This document shows positions 45,110 to 54,174 of a DNA stretch of 64,000 nucleotides, one piece after another. Both the position numbers and the translations under genes were made by a program. Within the stretch, counting starts at the first letter, position 1, and every line of letters starts with the position of its first letter. The notes below the pieces were generated by a model. That model did no database searches, was not told the origin of the DNA, and saw only the letters and a list, made by a program, of their open reading frames with translations. Origin of the DNA: DASPSM01 sp963800135. Its GTDB lineage: Bacteria; Planctomycetota; Planctomycetia; Planctomycetales; Planctomycetaceae. The stretch is from assembly GCA_963800135.1 (NCBI GenBank), contig CAWCZR010000010.1, positions 124,001-188,000 of the forward strand, in the 5' to 3' direction.

Positions 45110-46504
45110 TTAAATGCGAGAGGAAACCTCTCGCGGCCGCGAACTCTTGTGCCGCGTTCGTTCCATCGATGACTGAATTGTAGACGACCCCTGCAAATCG
45201 ATGCCTTTGCCGGCGTTCCAGAAATGTCCGATCAGCGGTCGGACGAGGGCCGGAGCCACGCCGATGAGTGCCATTGCCGCGCGGACGGCCGCCGGATTTC
45301 GCAGCAGGCCCGCCAGAATCCGACAGTCGCGCTGTCGCGGTGCGATTTGCGAGCGGATCACGGCCGACCAGTCGTGCGCAAGCCGACGGCATTCCCGTCG
45401 GGCTGCCAAGCGATCATCGGCAGACTGAGCGGCGTCTCGACCGAGCCAATCGGCCACCAGGGGTGCCGCGAGCACCGCCGACAGCATGCCCCACGTCATT
45501 CCTTCGCCCGTGAACGGTTCGACGTAACCAGCCGCGTCACCGAGCACCAGCAGTCGCGGTGCGGCGGTGCGCCGACTGTGCCGCGTGAGTAGCCCTGTGC
45601 CCCGCCAATCAATGGCTTCGATACCCGTCGGTGGTTTCACGCCGGCTTGAGTGAAGATGTGCCGCACGGTTTCGGCCGGCCCGTGCTCGCGAACGCGGTT
45701 GGGATCGACGGCCGCCGCCAGATTGATGGCGTCGCCCGGCACTCGCACCAGACCGACATAGCCATCGCGCGCGACCGACATCAAAACATGTCCCGCGTCG
45801 ATCTTCGCCGCCGTCCCCGGCAACGTGGCGCCGAGCCCAATTCGCGACGTCGCGGCGACACGCGGCGCAAAGGCCCGATGCTGCTTGAGGCTCGTCCGTC
45901 CCAGGCCGTCCGCCACGAGCACCATTCGGCACTGCGCGACAAATCGACGATCGTCCTGCTGCAGCACGATCCGACGCAGACGGCCACCCGCGGCGAGACC
46001 CCGAACGAGTGTCGTCGTCCCAGATACGAACGCGACGCCCGCCTCCACCGCGTGACGCACGAGCGCCGCGTCAAATGAGATTCGCGAGACCGCGGCGCCG
46101 GCCGGCAACTCGAACGAGACGCGTCGTCCGCCGGCTGCCAGGTCGAATCGCCCCAGCGGCGCTGCGTGCGAGGAGTCGAGGAGGTCGGCGAGCCCCACGC
46201 TCTCAAGCAGTCGTCGTCCCAAGCCGCTGATGCAACCGCCGCAGACTTTTTCGCGCGGAAACGAACTGCGATCAACCAGCAGCGTCCGCAGACCGAAGAG
46301 TGACAATTGCCGCGCGGCCAGCGCCCCGGTCGGCCCAGCGCCGATCACCGCGACGTCCCACATCTTTGCCGCCGCCTCTTCGACCGTGAGGGTCGAATCG
46401 CAGGCAGGCGACTCCGACTCGGTACGGACCGTTCGCTCGCCCGCGCACTCGCAGTGGCTCAGAGCATCCGGCTCGAACGCCAGCTGGTTCAATCGCGGCT
46501 CCAC
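45110..46504 (-). CDS. FAD-dependent geranylgeranyl-reductase-type oxidoreductase
   Basis: FAD fold at VAVIGAGPTGALAARQL, the group-specific PREKVCGGCISG, a second flavin motif LVLGDAAGYVEPFTGEGM and a C-terminal helical domain. These features fit the geranylgeranyl reductase/tailoring hydroxylase group. The GTG at 46504 overlaps the methyltransferase end by 16 bases and gives 464 residues. ATG 46363, next to the FAD motif, is the alternative start, with 47 fewer residues. It lies between the methyltransferase and the type III PKS, so it probably oxidises or reduces the polyketide product. Confidence 0.88.
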   Translation of the reverse strand: MEPRLNQLAFEPDALSHCECAGERTVRTESESPACDSTLTVEEAAAKMWDVAVIGAGPTGALAARQLSLFGLRTLLVDRSSFPREKVCGGCISGLGRRLLESVGLADLLDSSHAAPLGRFDLAAGGRRVSFELPAGAAVSRISFDAALVRHAVEAGVAFVSGTTTLVRGLAAGGRLRRIVLQQDDRRFVAQCRMVLVADGLGRTSLKQHRAFAPRVAATSRIGLGATLPGTAAKIDAGHVLMSVARDGYVGLVRVPGDAINLAAAVDPNRVREHGPAETVRHIFTQAGVKPPTGIEAIDWRGTGLLTRHSRRTAAPRLLVLGDAAGYVEPFTGEGMTWGMLSAVLAAPLVADWLGRDAAQSADDRLAARRECRRLAHDWSAVIRSQIAPRQRDCRILAGLLRNPAAVRAAMALIGVAPALVRPLIGHFWNAGKGIDLQGSSTIQSSMERTRHKSSRPREVSSRI

Positions 46505-47202
46505 TGTAAGAGAAAGCGACACGGCCAGCGCGGTTCGACGACGACCCCCGAAAGGCCCCCCTGCCGGGCGACCTCGCGAATCTCTTTCATCGAGAAGGCA
46601 GATTGCACGGAACGCGGCCCGTCGACGTGCACGATGGGCGAACGCGTCAGAAACCGGCAGCCCAGCCAAGCGAGCCCATAACCGAAAGTCGAGCGGCACA
46701 GGTCGTTGACCAGCACGAGCCGCTGGGCCGCTGCCGCCATTTTTCCCAGCAGGGCCGACGCCGTTTCTTCGGGCAGATGGTGCAGAAACAGCGAGCACAT
46801 GACGACGTCGTATCCTTCCGGCAGCGGTGCATTCAGCACGTCCTGCCGGAAGAATTGGACGTTCTCGACCTGACGCTCGCTGGCGCGGGCCGTCGCATAG
46901 CGCACGGCAAACGGGCTGACATCGCAGCCATCGACGAGCACGCGGGCACCTGCGCGAGCGGCCCGGCGGGCGACATCGATCGCCACGTCACCGCCGCCGC
47001 TCGCCAGATCAAGCAGGCGCCAGGTGCGTGTCGCGTTGGTCGCAATTCGGCGTTCGAGGGCCTGCCAGAGGATGCGGCCGCTGCCGCTGAAACGATTGAT
47101 GCGGCCGAGGCCAGCGAGTGCGGCGCGGTGCAAAGGCTCGCCTAGGCCTGGCTGATCCATCAGCTCGGGCTCGCGTTGGCGACATCGGAAGCGGTTGAGC
47201 AT
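46489..47202 (-). CDS. SAM-dependent methyltransferase (UbiE-like)
   Basis: Class I methyltransferase with motif I LLDLASGGGDVAIDVARRA, acidic VDGCDVSPFAV, NVQFFRQDVLNAPLP and VVMCSLFLHHLPEE. The ATG at 47202 (MLNRFRCRQREPELMDQPG) gives 237 residues. The conserved 'E-LMD-P' opening is shared by methyltransferases that accompany type III PKS and FAD-reductase genes. First gene of that operon. Predicted to methylate the phenolic polyketide. Confidence 0.86.
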   Translation of the reverse strand: MLNRFRCRQREPELMDQPGLGEPLHRAALAGLGRINRFSGSGRILWQALERRIATNATRTWRLLDLASGGGDVAIDVARRAARAGARVLVDGCDVSPFAVRYATARASERQVENVQFFRQDVLNAPLPEGYDVVMCSLFLHHLPEETASALLGKMAAAAQRLVLVNDLCRSTFGYGLAWLGCRFLTRSPIVHVDGPRSVQSAFSMKEIREVARQGGLSGVVVEPRWPCRFLLQWSRD

Positions 47203-47470
47203 TTTGATCCAGATGTCGGAACAGCCGGCCGCCCGGCCTGGGGGGCCTGCATCCAATGCGGGCCGCCTTGAGGCTGGGATTTTATCGTTTTCTGGGCAGT
47301 AACGCCATTCGTTCTCGCACGATCGGGGCTCGGAAACGAGAATTAATTAGCAGTTTTTTCGCTACGGAAAATTCATCCTGAGGCGCGAAATTCACCCTGC
47401 GCCAAAACTTAACTTTGCCCCAGGAGGCCGCGCTGATAGCATCGCGGCGGCCCGCAAGGAGGATCGGCCC

Positions 47471-48202
47471 ATGAAGCCACGCGTTGTACCACGACTTCGT
47501 CTCGTCTTGTTGGCGGCGGCTCTGGGCGCAACGGCCGCGGTGTTGGGAGCGACCGAGTGCGCGACTTGTCCCGCTTCGGCGCAGTTGCAGGCGCCCCGAT
47601 TGCCAGCGCCGGGATCCCCGGCCGCGCGGGCTCTGCGGGTGCGGGCAGGCGAACTCGATCCGGACCTGAGCCGCGTCTACATCTTTGTCGATAAGACCGG
47701 CTTCGGGCATCAGCATGGCGTCGAGGGCCGCATCAAGGCCGGCAACCTCCGCGTGGCGAAGGCGTCGGCCGGGCGAATCATCTTCGACATGACCTCATTT
47801 CGCGCCGACACGAAAGAGGCGCGGCGCCGCGTCGGCCTCGACGGAACGAGTAGTGAACAGGAGCAAGAGCAAGTCACCGCCAACATGGTTGGAGAAGCCG
47901 TCCTGGACGTCGAACATTTTCCGACGGCCACGTTTGTCGCCAACAGCATTCGCCATTTCGACGAACGCGATGCCGCGGGCAAGGCCCAGTTCTCGCTCGA
48001 CGGCGACTTCACGCTGCATGGCACCACCCGTGCCGTGCACATCACTGCCACCGGCGGTCAGGAAGAAGGCTACTTGCACCTGAAGGGGTCCTTTCCGCTG
48101 AGACAGACCGATTACGGGATTCGACCGTTCAAGAAGGCGCTGGGAGCCGTCGGCGTCGCCGATGTTCTGACAGTTTACGGCGATCTTTGGATCAAAAAGT
48201 AA
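47471..48202 (+). CDS. YceI-like secreted lipocalin-fold protein
   Basis: The ATG at 47471 follows a strong AAGGAGG. A signal peptide (LVLLAAALGATAAVLGA) precedes the YceI beta-barrel: VDKTGFGHQHGVEGRI, a central VTANMVGEAVLDVEHFPTA and DGDFTLHGTTRAVHI, ending in ADVLTVYGDLWIKK. YceI proteins bind polyisoprenoids or fatty amides in the periplasm. Divergent from the PKS operon (268 bases), which may be coincidence or may link it to a lipid product. Confidence 0.87.
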   Translation: MKPRVVPRLRLVLLAAALGATAAVLGATECATCPASAQLQAPRLPAPGSPAARALRVRAGELDPDLSRVYIFVDKTGFGHQHGVEGRIKAGNLRVAKASAGRIIFDMTSFRADTKEARRRVGLDGTSSEQEQEQVTANMVGEAVLDVEHFPTATFVANSIRHFDERDAAGKAQFSLDGDFTLHGTTRAVHITATGGQEEGYLHLKGSFPLRQTDYGIRPFKKALGAVGVADVLTVYGDLWIKK

Positions 48203-48292
48203 ATAACGCCGGATGGCCGCGGAGTTGCAGAAAGCGGCGGGAATCCGGGCGACGTCGCCGGACAACCGGCCTTAAAATCAGGAGCCTGACGG

Positions 48293-49183
48293 ATGATTTC
48301 GTGCCCGAGCGTCGAAAAGCGGGTGATCCGCACGCACTACAACCTGGCGACTCCGTTTTATCGCCTGCTGTGGGGCCGCCACATTCATCACGGGTTGTGG
48401 GAAGGTTCGGAGAGCCCGGCCGAGGCGCAGTTAAAACTCACGCAAACGCTCAGTCGCGAGGCCGGGCTTCAGGGCGGCGAGCGCGTGCTCGACGTCGGCT
48501 GCGGCATGGGAGGCTCCTCAATCTATCTGGCCAAGACGTTCGGCTGCAACGTGACGGGCATCACGCTGAGCTCCGTCCAGCGCCGCTGGGCGTCCGTCGC
48601 CGCGCGACTGAACGGCGTCGGCGGCAAGACGCGTTTTCTGGCCACCGACGCCGAGAGCGTCGAATTCGAGCCCGCCTCGTTCGACACCGTGTGGAGTGTC
48701 GAGTGCACCGAACATCTGTTCGACAAGCCGGCCTTCTTTCGCCGGGTTGCCGGCTGGCTGCGTCCCGGCGGCCGCGTGGCAATTTGCGCCTGGCAAGCCG
48801 GCGACGGACAGCTGACCGCCGACGCCGAGCGGCAAGTCTACGACGTTTGCGAGGGGTTCTTCTGCCCGTCACTGGGAAGCAGCGAGGACTACCGCGGCTG
48901 GTTCACCGAGGCGGGGCTGCACGTTGATCGCTATTTCGATTGGACGAGCCGGGTGGCGCAAACGTGGGAAATCTGCGAGCGGCGGGCCCGCTTTACCGGC
49001 GTCCATTTGCTGGCGCGGTGGATCGACAAGGATCAATTGATGTTTCTGGAACGTTTTCGGACAATCCTCCGCGCGTATCAAAGCGGCGCAATGACCTACG
49101 GCTGCTGGGTGGCAACGAAGCCGGGCGGAACGTCGACCGAAGCAACGGCGGCAACACCGCTCGCAGCGACGGCCTCAGCTTAA
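48293..49183 (+). CDS. SAM methyltransferase, tocopherol/cyclopropane-type
   Basis: 296 residues from ATG 48293 after AGGAG. The N-terminus VIRTHYNLATPFYRLLWG with HIHHGLWEG is typical of the gamma-tocopherol/sterol methyltransferase-like group. Motif I is VLDVGCGMGGSSIYLAKTFG. GITLSSVQ, WSVECTEHLFDK and FFRRVAGWLRPGGRVAI follow. The Ala/Thr-rich C-terminal 20 residues are probably disordered. It precedes a membrane methyltransferase-like gene on the same strand. Substrate unknown; a lipid or quinone is plausible. Confidence 0.87.
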   Translation: MISCPSVEKRVIRTHYNLATPFYRLLWGRHIHHGLWEGSESPAEAQLKLTQTLSREAGLQGGERVLDVGCGMGGSSIYLAKTFGCNVTGITLSSVQRRWASVAARLNGVGGKTRFLATDAESVEFEPASFDTVWSVECTEHLFDKPAFFRRVAGWLRPGGRVAICAWQAGDGQLTADAERQVYDVCEGFFCPSLGSSEDYRGWFTEAGLHVDRYFDWTSRVAQTWEICERRARFTGVHLLARWIDKDQLMFLERFRTILRAYQSGAMTYGCWVATKPGGTSTEATAATPLAATASA

Positions 49184-49245
49184 TACGACGACAACGTCCT
49201 TGATTTGCCGACCCGCGGAGCGGGTGCTGGCTCGAAGGCGCAGGG

Positions 49246-50034
49246 ATGCGGCGAATTCTCGGGATCGGTTTCGGCGCGGCGACTCAGGCGGTGTTCCTGG
49301 TCACGCTCTGGCCGCTCTATTGCTTTCTACGAAACGACTCGGCGGCCGCGCCGCCGGGGTCGCTCTGGTTCGACGCGCCGCTCGCACTCGGCTTCGCCGT
49401 CCCGCATAGCATCCTGCTCGCTCCGCCGACGCGAAAGTTCATCACTCGCTGGCTGCCCGGCGAATTGTACGGCTGCCTCTTCTGCCTGGCGACGTGCCTG
49501 TCACTGCTCGCGCAGTTTTCGCTGTGGCGCGGCAGCTCGACCGTGGTTTGGGCGTGGCCCGCCGCGCTGCAGCCCGTGATTCGTGCCGCCTTTCTGGGCA
49601 GTTGGGGACTCACGTTTTACACCCTGTGGCTGACGGGGCTGCAGTACCAGACGGGGATTGGCCCGTGGTGGCGTTGGGTCCGTCGGCAGCCGACGCCGCC
49701 ACGCGAATTCGCTCCCCGCGGCGCGTACCTTTATCTACGCCATCCGGTCTATCTCAGCTTTTTGGGGCTCGTTTGGTTCACGCCCGTTTTGACGGCCGAC
49801 CGCGTCGTGCTGATCTCCGTTTGGACGACCTACGTTTTCGTGGGCAGCTACCTGAAAGACCGACGGCTGGCGAACTGTATCGGCGATCGTTATTTGCAAT
49901 ACCTGAGCGAGGTTCCGGCGTATCCATTTCTGGCCTGGAGTCCGAAGCCCCAAGGCCTGCTGCGCTTTGCCCCCGTTCGCGCGGAAAGCGACGAGCGGTC
50001 CCTGAGCGATGAACTGCCGGCCAAGGCTGCGTAG
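49246..50034 (+). CDS. NnrU/isoprenylcysteine methyltransferase-like membrane protein
   Basis: About 262 residues with five or six membrane helices (GFGAATQAVFLVTLWPLYCF, LYGCLFCLATCLSLLAQFSL, AFLGSWGLTFYTLWLTG and others). The C-terminal active-site-like segment FAPRGAYLYLRHPVYLSFLG matches the RHPxY motif of ICMT/NnrU/phospholipid methyltransferases, which bind SAM at the membrane face. It begins 62 bases after the soluble methyltransferase and may act on the same lipid pathway. Confidence 0.82.
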   Translation: MRRILGIGFGAATQAVFLVTLWPLYCFLRNDSAAAPPGSLWFDAPLALGFAVPHSILLAPPTRKFITRWLPGELYGCLFCLATCLSLLAQFSLWRGSSTVVWAWPAALQPVIRAAFLGSWGLTFYTLWLTGLQYQTGIGPWWRWVRRQPTPPREFAPRGAYLYLRHPVYLSFLGLVWFTPVLTADRVVLISVWTTYVFVGSYLKDRRLANCIGDRYLQYLSEVPAYPFLAWSPKPQGLLRFAPVRAESDERSLSDELPAKAA

Positions 50035-50064
50035 ATTCCTCGAAAAGCCCAGCTGGTATTTCGG

Positions 50065-50739
50065 TTACTCGCGCGTTCGTCCCATCCGTTCGCGCACGAG
50101 CGTTTCCAAACGGACAACCATTTCGTCAGGCGATAGGTGCGACGTATCGATGCGGATCGCATCATCGGCCGGACGAAGTGGGGCCGTGTCGCGCGTCTGG
50201 TCTCGATTGTCGCGTTCGAGGATTTGCCGCAGCAGATCCTCGGCCGCAATCGTCTCGCCCTGCTCCGCCAGCTCGAGCTGTCGGCGGCGGGCCCGCTCGT
50301 TCGGGTCGGCGGTGAGATAGAACTTGCACTCGGCGAGCGGAAAGACGACCGTTCCCTGATCGCGCCCTTCGCTGACCACGTTGCGTCGCTCGGCCGCTTG
50401 GCGCTGCAGGCGGACCAACTCGGTTCGCACCTCGGGAATGGCGGCGACCTTCGACGCGGCGCTCGTCACTTCCGGTGTGCGAATCGCCGCCGTCACGTCA
50501 CGACCCCCCGCGCGGACAACGGGACCGAGCGCCTCGATGTCGACCGTGTGAGCCACTTCGACAACGCGTGCCACGTCGGCGATGTCGATCCCCCGCGAGA
50601 GCACTTCGAGCGCCACGGCCCGATACATGGCCCCCGTGTCGAGAAAATCAAAGCCCAGCCGCTCCGCCAATCGGCGCGCCGCCGTGCTTTTGCCCGAACC
50701 GGCTGGACCGTCGATCGTCACAATCATGTCGTAAGCCAC
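50065..50739 (-). CDS. cmk: Cytidylate kinase
   Basis: Phosphorylates CMP and dCMP. P-loop VTIDGPAGSGKSTAARRLAE, DFLDTGAMYRAVAL, EGRDQGTVVFPLAECKFYL and the C-terminal LLRQILERDNRDQTRDTAPL are diagnostic. A GTG at 50739 gives 224 residues; an ATG four codons later (50727) is equally possible. The usual EGRDIGTVVFP has Gln for Ile here. Confidence 0.95.
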   Translation of the reverse strand: MAYDMIVTIDGPAGSGKSTAARRLAERLGFDFLDTGAMYRAVALEVLSRGIDIADVARVVEVAHTVDIEALGPVVRAGGRDVTAAIRTPEVTSAASKVAAIPEVRTELVRLQRQAAERRNVVSEGRDQGTVVFPLAECKFYLTADPNERARRRQLELAEQGETIAAEDLLRQILERDNRDQTRDTAPLRPADDAIRIDTSHLSPDEMVVRLETLVRERMGRTRE

Positions 50740-50771
50740 GTCATCGAAAGTTCCCCGTCGAAATCGCGCAG

Positions 50772-53694
50772 TTAGCCGAAGCGCAATTCCACATCGACGA
50801 TCTCATAAGCGCCGACTTCGATCAACACGGCGTCGTCGACGATGGGCAAATCGCTCAAAGTCCGCCCTTGGAAGTCGCGGCGGCTGGCGCGGCTGGGCCT
50901 GCGAAAACACTCCAACCGCACGGGCCGCTGCCGCCCCTCGGTTTCCGCGAGCCGGATGATAAATGCGTATCCGCCAAGCCCGGCGGGGACCGGTTCGGTG
51001 TTTTCCGCTGGCGATTGATCGACGGACAATGAATCGACGGCGACAGGCTCGGACACTTCGCTCGGACCCGGGGGCCGAAACTGCAGGATCTGAACGTTCT
51101 TGGCGTTGACGTGAAACAGCCAGCCGCTGGCGCCCGCGACCGGCGGACCTGCCGACGATTCGAGCACGGTCGGCGGGACCAAGAAATCCATCGCGGCCTG
51201 CATCGGGTAGTCGGCGTCGATTGCCAGGCCGAAGCGAAACCGCCGCTCGGTCTCGCCCGACACGATCAACAGGCTGTCGACCATCCGCGTCCCGGTGCGG
51301 CGATGGAACGGCAAACCGCCGTTCAAAATCGTGATCCGCTGCGACTCGTTGGCGATCTCGAGAAAGTGCGGGCTCTCGAAGCGCTCGAATTGCAGGCTGT
51401 GCGCACCGCCGAGAACGCTACGCGTGAGAGTGGCGCCGCTGTCGTTCCAGGCAAAGCGGGAGGCGACATAATTGCTCCAGGGATCGCCGTCCGGCACCTT
51501 GACCGCGCGGAGCTCGATTTCCAGCTCGATCACCGGGCGTCCCCGCCAGAGCCGCACGGTCTGCCCGAACTCGGCCACGACTGATCCGTCCTGCGGATCA
51601 TTGAGCGTTCCGCTGCTGACGATCTCGCCGAGAGCCGGACCGCCGGAGGTGACTGTGATCGACTTGCAGCGCATCTGAGAATAGAAGGTCCGCTCGGCAG
51701 GCTCGCCGTTCGGTCCCGCGACGACCCGCTCCCGCCCGAACCGCAGCGCCAATTGCTGGCTCAGGCGGTTCGGCTTGCGGCCGAATTCCTTGACATGTGA
51801 GATTCCGCCCGTGGCCTCGTTGATATGCACCTCGATGAACTCGTTGCGGATCATCCGCTCTTCGGACATCAGGGATTTCGCGGCTCGCGGGCGTTCGGCC
51901 TGCGGATTGCGCGACGGCACCCACGTGTAGCCGCAAGCCGGCAGATCGAGCGTCACCTGGCGATGCCCGCTGTCGTACTGCACGCCGCGGATTGGACTCT
52001 GCACGGCCGGCGGGCCCTCGATTTTCGGCAGCTCGACGGTCACCGTCCGATTGAACGACAGGGGATTGAGAATCAAATATCCCGGCTCGCCACGTCCCGC
52101 GAGGAACTTTTGGCTCAGTCCGGCGGCCGAACGACGTAGCATTTCGTCGAGGCGTTCCTCGACCACGGCCTCCGGCTCAGCGCCAGCCACCGGCAGGTCG
52201 GGTCCGGCCGCCTCGACTCGCTCTTCCAGCGCACGGACCTCCTCCGATCCAATCGGCTGTTCACCGAGAATGTCCGTGAGCGCTTGGAACTGCGCGGCGG
52301 CATCGAACTGCGAGCGGCGGCGGAAATGCCTACGAAATCGGCTGATCGGATCGCGCTCTTGGGCGGCGACCGCCTGGATCAAAAACGGCGACAAGTATTC
52401 GGATTCCTGGAATCGCGAGTGGCGGCCCGAATCGTCGGCCTGCTCGAAGAATTGTCGAAACGTAACGAACCGCCCCAACACCTGGCTCTGGGCATGAATT
52501 CGCTCGAGATCGTGCCAGAATGGATTGCGCACCTCGGGCCAGCGGGCCCACACGATGGCCGCCGTCTGATCCTGCTGCATCGATTCGGCCAGACGCGACG
52601 GAAAGCGGAGAAAGCTGGCCGCACTGTCGACGGGCAGCGGGATTCGCGTCGTCGCGTCGATCGTCGTGCCGTCGCAACCTTCCCAGCGGATGCGGCTCTC
52701 TTCTGTATCGGGATACAGCCCGTCGTCGAGGGCCACGTGCAGCGCGCCGCGAAAGCCGCTGCGATCGAGAATCAGTGGCAACAGTGTCGTCATTCCGTAG
52801 CGACGGCGCCCCCAGACGGTTGGTAAACTGCCGAGCATCCGCTGAAACGCGTCTCGCCCGCGCTCGAACTCCCACAGAAACGTCGTGACCGGCACGAGCG
52901 GCACCGGTCGCTCGCTCCATTCACCGCCAATAATCTCCAATCGGCCCGCGCTGACGGCTTCACGGATTTGATCGATGAACTGCGGCCGCTCGCGGGAAAG
53001 TGTCTCCAGGTCGGCGGCCATGATCGAGCGCGCTCAGCGGCTTGGGCGACGCGAGGGTTCGCTCAAAGCGCGCGTCGGCCAGCCGGGGAATCACCAAGCA
53101 CAAATCGATCAGGTAGAACTCGACCGGATAAAACCGCTCACGGGCTTCCGTGAGGACGTCGAAGCAGTTCTTCAGTCGGCTCCTGGTCTCCTCGACATCG
53201 CCGGAGACGGCTGCGTTTGCCGCAGCGACCACTTCGCGCTCCAGGCGGCCGTCATCGAACCCCTCGAAGTGGTGCATCCGTCGGCTGAGTATCTCAACCA
53301 TCACCTTGGCGACGCCGAGAGCGAAGAAATCGGCGACCAGATCTTCGTCGAGGGGGACTGGCTCGAGCGGACTGAGGACGGCCTGCGCAAGGGCGCCGCG
53401 ATCCGCGAGTGCGACGACAACGGTCGCCCCGTCCGAGCGCGCCTGATCGATCCATCCCGCCGGGAGCGTCTCTTCAGCAGCTGGCGGGACAATGATCAGG
53501 CACCCGGCGACGGAGGCGGGCGGGTCGTCGGCCCGATGCTCACGGGGGAGCGATTTGCTGCTGCTCAGAACGGCGGGATGCCAGGCGACGGCCACCGCGT
53601 TAAGGACCCCCGCGGCCTTTTCATCGGGCAAATCGGCGGGCAAGTCTTCGAGCCCGTGGCCGGGTAGCAAGATGACAACGTCGCGGTAATTCAT
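50772..53694 (-). CDS. GH38-like (alpha-mannosidase-related) large protein, frameshifted
   Basis: The ATG at 53694 gives MNYRDVVILLPGHGLEDLPA and a domain of about 215 residues. A shift near 53030 joins it to the 749-codon frame that ends at 50772, about 973 residues in total. The second part has a catalytic-domain-like RLEIIGGEWSERPVPLVPV, LDDGLYPDTEESRIRW, and a GH38 C-terminal-type beta region: LILNPLSFNRTVTV, NEFIEVHINEATGGISHVKE, RPVIELEIELRA and SNYVASRFAWND. No signal peptide is visible. I infer a glycoside hydrolase 38 relative, but the catalytic Asp residues were not verified and the N-terminal region is unusual. Confidence 0.6.
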
Positions 53695-54174
53695 CGGGGG
53701 TCGCGATCATTCATGGAGGGTCGCCGTAATTCATTGCGTCCGGGTCGCGGTTATTTCTGGCCGAATGACTCAGCGGCTCCCCGGTCGGAGCGCCCATTGC
53801 ATGTTCCCGGCTGAGGCCCGCACCCGAATTTGACGAATCTCGGGAACTTTTTGAAGCGGTGCCGGCGTCGAAGTTAGGCAGGTATCCGGCGGTGGTCCCC
53901 AGGAGACCAGGAGTTTTAAGGTCGAAGGCGTTGAGAGCGACAGTTGGACTGTATGGAGAAGCGTCCCGCGTCGAAAGCGACTTTTTGGCCAAGACTTGCG
54001 CTCGGGGGGGAGCGGACCTTATAATGACCGTCTCAGCATTTCTACAAACGGTCCGCGTCGCAGGACATGCTCGTTAAATCTTCCCAACTTCCTGTTCTGG
54101 GCTAAGTTAGGAAGACAAAGACTGAATTTCGTCTGAATTTGCGGGCGCCTCTTTTTTCTTATTAGAGGATCGGA
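53695..54174. other. Divergent intergenic region before the pilus operon
   Basis: 480 bases. Holds the promoter at 53996-54025 and presumably the promoter of the minus-strand GH38-like gene. A 93-codon minus-strand frame (53711-53992) is low-complexity and has no ribosome site, so I do not call it. The leader between the promoter and the start at 54175 is about 140 bases. Confidence 0.5.
53996..54025 (+). promoter_or_regulatory. Promoter of the pilus operon
   Basis: TTGCGC (53996-54001), 18-base spacer, consensus TATAAT (54020-54025). Start of transcription near 54032. The long leader that follows contains no clear hairpin. Confidence 0.6.

Noticed and set aside
53711..53992. 93-codon minus-strand frame in the pilus upstream region
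   Set aside because: Low-complexity product, no ribosome site, and it covers the likely promoter region.
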